From Emiliania huxleyi CCMP1516 (Eukaryota; Haptophyta; Isochrysidales; Noelaerhabdaceae): a stretch of DNA of 64,000 nucleotides. The notes under the pieces were generated by a model. That model was not told the origin of the DNA, did not search any database, and was given only the letters and a program-made list of their open reading frames with translations. The DNA lies in contig NW_005196379.1 of NCBI RefSeq assembly GCF_000372725.1, forward strand, positions 252,247 to 316,246, in the 5' to 3' direction. Shown here in pieces: positions 60,302 to 64,000 of this stretch (within the stretch, counting starts at the first letter, position 1; every line of letters begins with the position of its first letter). The translations under genes were made by a program, and so were the position numbers.

Positions 60302-61558
60302 TCAAACTGGCCCATCGTGTAGCGCGATGCTGGTCACGGCCTTGTGGTGGCCGGTGTAGTGCTGCAGCGTGACTCCATCGGCCAGGTCCCAGAGGCGCGC
60401 TGTCTGGTCCGAGGAGGCGGTGACGAGGTAGGCCGAGTCGGCCGAGAAGACGGCGTCCCACACCCACCGCTGGTGGCCGGAGAGGGTCTCCTCGCACGAG
60501 AAGTTGTTTGCCATGTCCCACACCTTGGTGGTGTGGTCGGCCGAGGTGGTGGCGAGGCGGCGGCAGTCTGGCGAGATGATGCAGCGGATGACGTACGAAG
60601 CGTGCGCCTGCGGGGCGGGCGCGAGGGCGCGGTCGGCGGCGGGCGGGCGGCGGCGCGAGGCGCGAGGCCCGGGCCGGGCCGCGGGTGGGTCGCACCTGCA
60701 GCTTTTGGAGCGGCTCGATCCGCAGCCGCGACGGCACCGCTCCTCCAACCTCGGCATGGCGCGGCTCGGCGCCGTCCGCCGCAGACGGCGCCCTCGCCTC
60801 CCTCGCCTCCCTCGCCTCCGCCGGCTCCGTTGGCTCCGCCGGCTCGGCGGACGAGCCGCACTGCTCGAGATCAGCCGAGGCGCGGCTCTCGCCGCAGCCG
60901 GGCGCAGGGCCGAGTCTCCACAAGAAGACCGAGCCGCGCACGTTTGCCGCGGCGAGGGTGGAGGCGTCGCGCGCGATCGAGAGCGACTGGATGGACTTGT
61001 CCCCGTCCGGGACGAGCTCCGCCGAGCACGCGTTCTGCGCGAGGTCCCACACGCGGATGTTGCCTGCGGGGAGGCGGCTGGGAGTCACGGGCAAGGGAGG
61101 TCGGGTCTCGCGCCTGTCCCGCGGCTGTCGCCGTCGCGGTCGCCAGACACAATCTCGACCTGGTTGGGGTGGAGGGCGACCGAGTTGATCGGCGAGCCGG
61201 ACTCGTACTCGCGCTGGCAGCCGGCCGCGCGCAGGTCCCACAGCTTGAGCGTGCCGTCCTCCGACGCGGTGTACATCCACTTGCCGTCCGCCTCAAAGCC
61301 GACGGCCGTCACGTTGGAGGTGTGGCCGTCGTAGGTGGTGAGCGCGCTCGGCGGGCCGGAGTTGATCTCAAAGAGCCGCAGCGACGGGTTGCCCGCCGCG
61401 GCGATGCGCTGCCGGTCGGCCGTGATCTGCAGCTGGTTGACCTGCGAGTCGGGGTGCTGCAGCGTCTTGTAGCACACGCCGGTCGGCGCCTCCCAGAAGC
61501 GGATCGTGTGGTCGTAGCCGGCCGTCGCGAGAAGCACGGACTGTCCAGAGTCGGACAT
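60302..61558 (-). CDS. LST8: LST8-type WD40 subunit of TOR complexes
   Basis: Three exons (61558-61132, 61063-60696, 60607-60302) total 366 residues. The WD40 blades match LST8/GbetaL in order: [119 protein letters not shown], and a final [16 protein letters not shown]8 binds and stabilises the TOR kinase domain in TORC1/2, linking nutrients to growth. A blade-linker insertion (Glu/Ala-rich, about residues 205-250) makes it about 45 residues longer than typical. Intron 1 is GC-AG, intron 2 GT-AG. AAATTTTTCTTCGCG lies about 80 bp upstream of the ATG. Confidence 0.92.
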
Positions 61559-61715
61559 CCGCCCAAGCACTCGGCGGGCGGCAGCACTGCTGCAGGGTTC
61601 GCCCGACAGCGCCCCGGGGGGGGGGCGCGAAGAAAAATTTTCATCTATTATTAGCGACGCCACCTAGTCAGGCGTGCCGTCCTCCCATCCCACCAGCGCC
61701 CGCCGACTAATATAT
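61559..61715. promoter_or_regulatory. 157-bp divergent promoter between LST8 and the signal-peptide gene
   Basis: The start codons face away from each other. The minus strand has AAATTTTTCTTCGCG, and the plus side has TAATATATATGCA at the ATG itself. A short family A-like piece (GTGCCGTCCTCCCATCCCA) sits at 61675-61693. Confidence 0.45.
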
Positions 61716-63185
61716 ATGCAATGCATCCGTGTCGTCCGGCTCGCCGCTCTCACCCTCCTCTCTCTCGGCCTCCTCGCACCTGCTTCTGCAGCCTCGGCTG
61801 CCTCCGACGCCTCGGACAGTAACGCCGCCAACGGCCTCGCCGACGACTTGGCCGACGTGCTCGGCGACGACCTGACGGCCAACGAGGAGCAGCCTTCGGC
61901 GGCGGCGCCGGCCGAGCTGGAGCCCTTCGCAGCCACGGCGCTCACCCCGAGCGTAGCGGCCCAGCCGATCGGCGACGCGCCGCCGAGGGCGGCTGCGCAG
62001 GAGGCTCAGGCGAGGCAGACGACGAGGCAGCCTCCGCCAGCGCTGAGCGAGGAGGACAAGCGGACAGCCCGATCCGGTGCGGCGGCGGCATCTGCACAGA
62101 ATCGGGCGGCTGCCGAGGCGAGAGGCGCGGCGCCAGCCGGCGGCGACCAAGGCGGCGCCCTGCCGCCCCGACGAGAGGCGGACTCGCACGAGGCTGACTC
62201 GCGGCCGCCCGCCGGAGGGCGGGGCGGCGGCAGAGGGCAGGCCAACCACTCTGTGGCGGGCCCGCAGCTGCGGGAGCTCTTCACGCGCGCGGCGAGCGGG
62301 CTGAAGAGCTGCCACGCCGAGCGCGACGGCTGCGAGAAGCGGCTCGACGCGTGCACCCGCGATGCGGCGGCGCGCACCCGCGGTGGCGGCGAGGCAAAGT
62401 CTGACGCCGACGCGAGCGTGCTGCGCGGCGAGGTGGAGTCGGGGAAGCGGGCGCGAAGCGAGCTGGAGGATCGGCTGCAGCGAGAGCGCGCCGTCTCGCG
62501 GGATCTGCGCGCTCGCCTCGCCGAGGCGAGCAAGCGGGAGGGCGCGGGCGCGGACTGCAAAGGCGCGCCGAGGCGAGGGCTGGCCATGACACGTGTCCGT
62601 GACGCGTCCGTGACGCGTCCTTGTGACGCGTCGCGTAGGCGCCATCGCGCGCGCCGAGGCGGCGCTGCTCAAGCGGCTCGAGGAGACCACGCGCGTGGCC
62701 AAGGATTGCCGCGGCAAGCTGGAGGCCGCGGCGCACGCGCTGCAGAAGCAGGGGTCGGCGGCGCAGCTCGAAAAGCAGATTGGCTCCCTGCGCGCCAGAG
62801 CTCGAGCTCGGGGAGGGGGCGAGGAGGAGGCTTGCCCGAGCCCTCTCCTGCTCCGGCCTGTAGGCGCGCGAAGCTGCAGCTCAAGGAGGAGCTCGAGGAG
62901 GTGATCGAGGGGCGGCACTCCCGCCTCGCGCAGGTGTACAAGGCGCTCGAGGGCGAGTGCCAGGCGGAGCTCGACTCGTGCCGCGCGGGCGGAGGAGGGG
63001 GAGGGGGAGGGGGCGGGGGGGCGGGAGGAGGCTTGGGGTGGGCTCTGCTCGCCCTCGCGGCGGGCTACGCGCTGGGCAGCGTGGGGCCGTCGCCGAGGCT
63101 GCTCTCTCGCCGGCTGAGCGGCCGAGGCCACAGAGCGGTCGACGTGGACGGCTGGGCGCTGCCGAGCAGCATGAAGCTGCACTGA
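61716..63185 (+). CDS. signal-peptide, coiled-coil protein with C-terminal membrane anchor
   Basis: Three exons (61716-62562, 62639-62789, 62864-63185) give 439 residues. An N-terminal signal peptide (MQCIRVVRLAALTLLSLGLL, then APASAASA) precedes an acidic, Ala/Pro/Arg-rich low-complexity region. Coiled coils with regularly placed Cys (SCHAERDGCEKRLDACTRD) follow, then KRLEETTRVAKDCRGKLEAA and QVYKALEGECQAELDSCRAG. After a poly-Gly linker comes a single membrane helix (WALLALAAGYALGSVG) and a short basic tail. The layout fits a type I membrane protein with a luminal coiled coil cross-linked by disulfides; golgin-like or cell-surface roles are possible but unproved. Both introns are GC-AG and open with GCGCGC, like the exon that follows. 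Intron 1 contains three copies of GTGACGCGTCC-type sequence. No family recognised. Confidence 0.62.
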   Translation: MQCIRVVRLAALTLLSLGLLAPASAASAASDASDSNAANGLADDLADVLGDDLTANEEQPSAAAPAELEPFAATALTPSVAAQPIGDAPPRAAAQEAQARQTTRQPPPALSEEDKRTARSGAAAASAQNRAAAEARGAAPAGGDQGGALPPRREADSHEADSRPPAGGRGGGRGQANHSVAGPQLRELFTRAASGLKSCHAERDGCEKRLDACTRDAAARTRGGGEAKSDADASVLRGEVESGKRARSELEDRLQRERAVSRDLRARLAEASKREGAGADCKGAPRRGLAMTRVRDASVTRPCDASRRRHRARRGGAAQAARGDHARGQGLPRQAGGRGARAAEAGVGGAARKADWLPARQSSSSGRGRGGGLPEPSPAPACRRAKLQLKEELEEVIEGRHSRLAQVYKALEGECQAELDSCRAGGGGGGGGGGGAGGGLGWALLALAAGYALGSVGPSPRLLSRRLSGRGHRAVDVDGWALPSSMKLH

Positions 63186-63559
63186 CTCATCAGTGCTGCT
63201 TCCTGCTCCCAGTCGCTATCGGAGCGCTCGGTGATACCACACGATCGACGCACGGAGGGCGCGTCTTGCTGTTTTTTTGCGAGATTTTGTGTGAACGGGT
63301 GTGACGTTTGTGGATAGATACCTCCCCCTGTACTGATACCGCCCACTGTACTAGCAGTCCGCAAAGCATGCCGCGAATAGTTTCTCAATTTTGACGCGCC
63401 ACACGAGACGAGAGAGTGTAGCTTGTGTCGGCGAGACAGGGGGGGATCGGAGACGCGGAGAGCCGAGCAGAGAGAATGCTGTACCGGTGAGTGTGCAGCG
63501 TCAAACTCGGGAGTCATGCAATAGACATCAATACACCTTCGTGACACAAGTCTCCACTC
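63186..63559. other. intergenic, no gene seen
   Basis: 3' flank of the membrane-anchored coiled-coil gene and upstream region of the last small ORF. TTTTTTTGCGAGATTTTG at about 63271 is the only notable tract. Confidence 0.45.
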
Positions 63560-63844
63560 ATGACTCTTGGCTTCGCGGCGTCGTTCCTGGTCTATCTATC
63601 CCTTGCCATAAACGGTGTAGGTGCGGTCCTTATCGCGCTCGTTAGTGCCATTCTCCTCGCCCTCTTTGACACTGTAGCCAGCCGAGGCGCAGCTTCCGCT
63701 CTCGAGGCCACCGAACGCCTTCACAAACGGTATGCCCGCATCTGGGATGAGAGCTTCGCCGCAGGAGCCCTGCTTCGGATAGTCGAGGACGAGCGCGGCG
63801 CCGCAGTGGGGCAAACGGGGCATCTGGGGCTAGATCATCTATGA
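63560..63844 (+). CDS. small hydrophobic ORF
   Basis: 94 codons, ATG at 63560. The first 35 residues are strongly hydrophobic (FAASFLVYLSLAINGVGAVL, then IALVSAILLALF), followed by an Ala/Arg/Glu-rich tail (ERLHKRYARIWDE). It may be a small membrane protein or the first exon of a gene running off the window. No family recognised. Confidence 0.3.
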   Translation: MTLGFAASFLVYLSLAINGVGAVLIALVSAILLALFDTVASRGAASALEATERLHKRYARIWDESFAAGALLRIVEDERGAAVGQTGHLGLDHL

Positions 63845-64000
63845 GCATCGCCTCTGCCGCTTCTCGCCATCCCCGAGGAGCAGCGCGCCCGAAGCAGGTG
63901 AGTCACGGCCGCTGTCCAGCGAGCGCGCGGCGGGCCTGAGGGAACCTCAAGGAGTAAATCAGAAGTTCGAGATTCGAATCCTAAATCATTAAGTCGGCGC

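Noticed and set aside
63975-64000. tRNA T-arm-like GATTCGAATCC near the right edge
   Set aside because: No acceptor, D or anticodon arms can be drawn; GATTCGAATC is simply palindromic.

Overview
The window is nuclear DNA of a GC-rich, intron-bearing single-celled eukaryote, most likely a haptophyte-type alga. That is an inference. It rests on extreme GC with alanine/glycine/proline-rich proteins, an interstitial TTAGGG-type telomeric tract, RCC1 and ankyrin proteins of the algal style, an algal-type septin, and short introns that mostly begin with GC instead of GT. I fixed both ends of roughly two dozen introns from frame and homology; about 17 are GC-AG. There are two assembly gaps (100 N at 10910-11009, 703 N at 33966-34668) and two stretches of doubtful homopolymer-rich sequence.

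Layout. 0-2.7 kb: 3' part of a membrane-anchored Ser/Thr kinase. 2.7-7.1 kb: gene-poor DNA with an interstitial telomere tract, tandem duplications, a foldback repeat and poor-quality homopolymers. 7.2-12.6 kb: an F-box/RCC1-repeat protein, a multi-membrane protein disturbed by a 44-bp triplication, a 1.9-kb element with about 270-bp terminal inverted repeats, and a small secreted protein. 13.2-23.7 kb is a dense housekeeping block: a membrane protein with C2 domains and an IQ motif, ribosomal protein S3a, an S1-NKAP fusion protein sharing a short divergent promoter with S3a, and a P2X-like channel. 23.9-27.1 kb: a young, compact Ty1/copia-type LTR element. 27.3-32.6 kb: an MSS51-C-like protein, an orphan 609-codon ORF followed by a poly(A)-like tract, and composite repeats.

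33.4-43.6 kb: ammonium transporter (broken by the gap), V-ATPase subunit d, a voltage-gated K+ channel with EF hands, and an NHL-propeller protein. These are separated by copies of dispersed repeats, one of which is nested inside another with a target duplication. 44.3-53.9 kb: one VPS13 lipid-transfer gene (five exons, 3,100 codons). 54.1-59.6 kb: a MITE with a 5-bp target duplication, then a septin-like gene whose GTPase domain is interrupted by 3.5 kb holding an ankyrin-repeat gene and an unidentified gene. 60.3-63.2 kb: LST8, the WD40 subunit of TOR complexes, and a signal-peptide/coiled-coil/membrane-anchor protein. A small hydrophobic ORF closes the window.

The genes form no operon or obvious pathway. 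Several act at endomembranes (VPS13, C2 protein, V-ATPase d, TOR/LST8) or in ion and nutrient transport (P2X-like, Kv-like, AMT). The most notable signals are about intron and repeat dynamics: several introns are flanked by direct duplications of exon sequence, and one in the P2X-like gene carries a 39-bp copy of the next exon, which looks like recent intron birth by tandem duplication.
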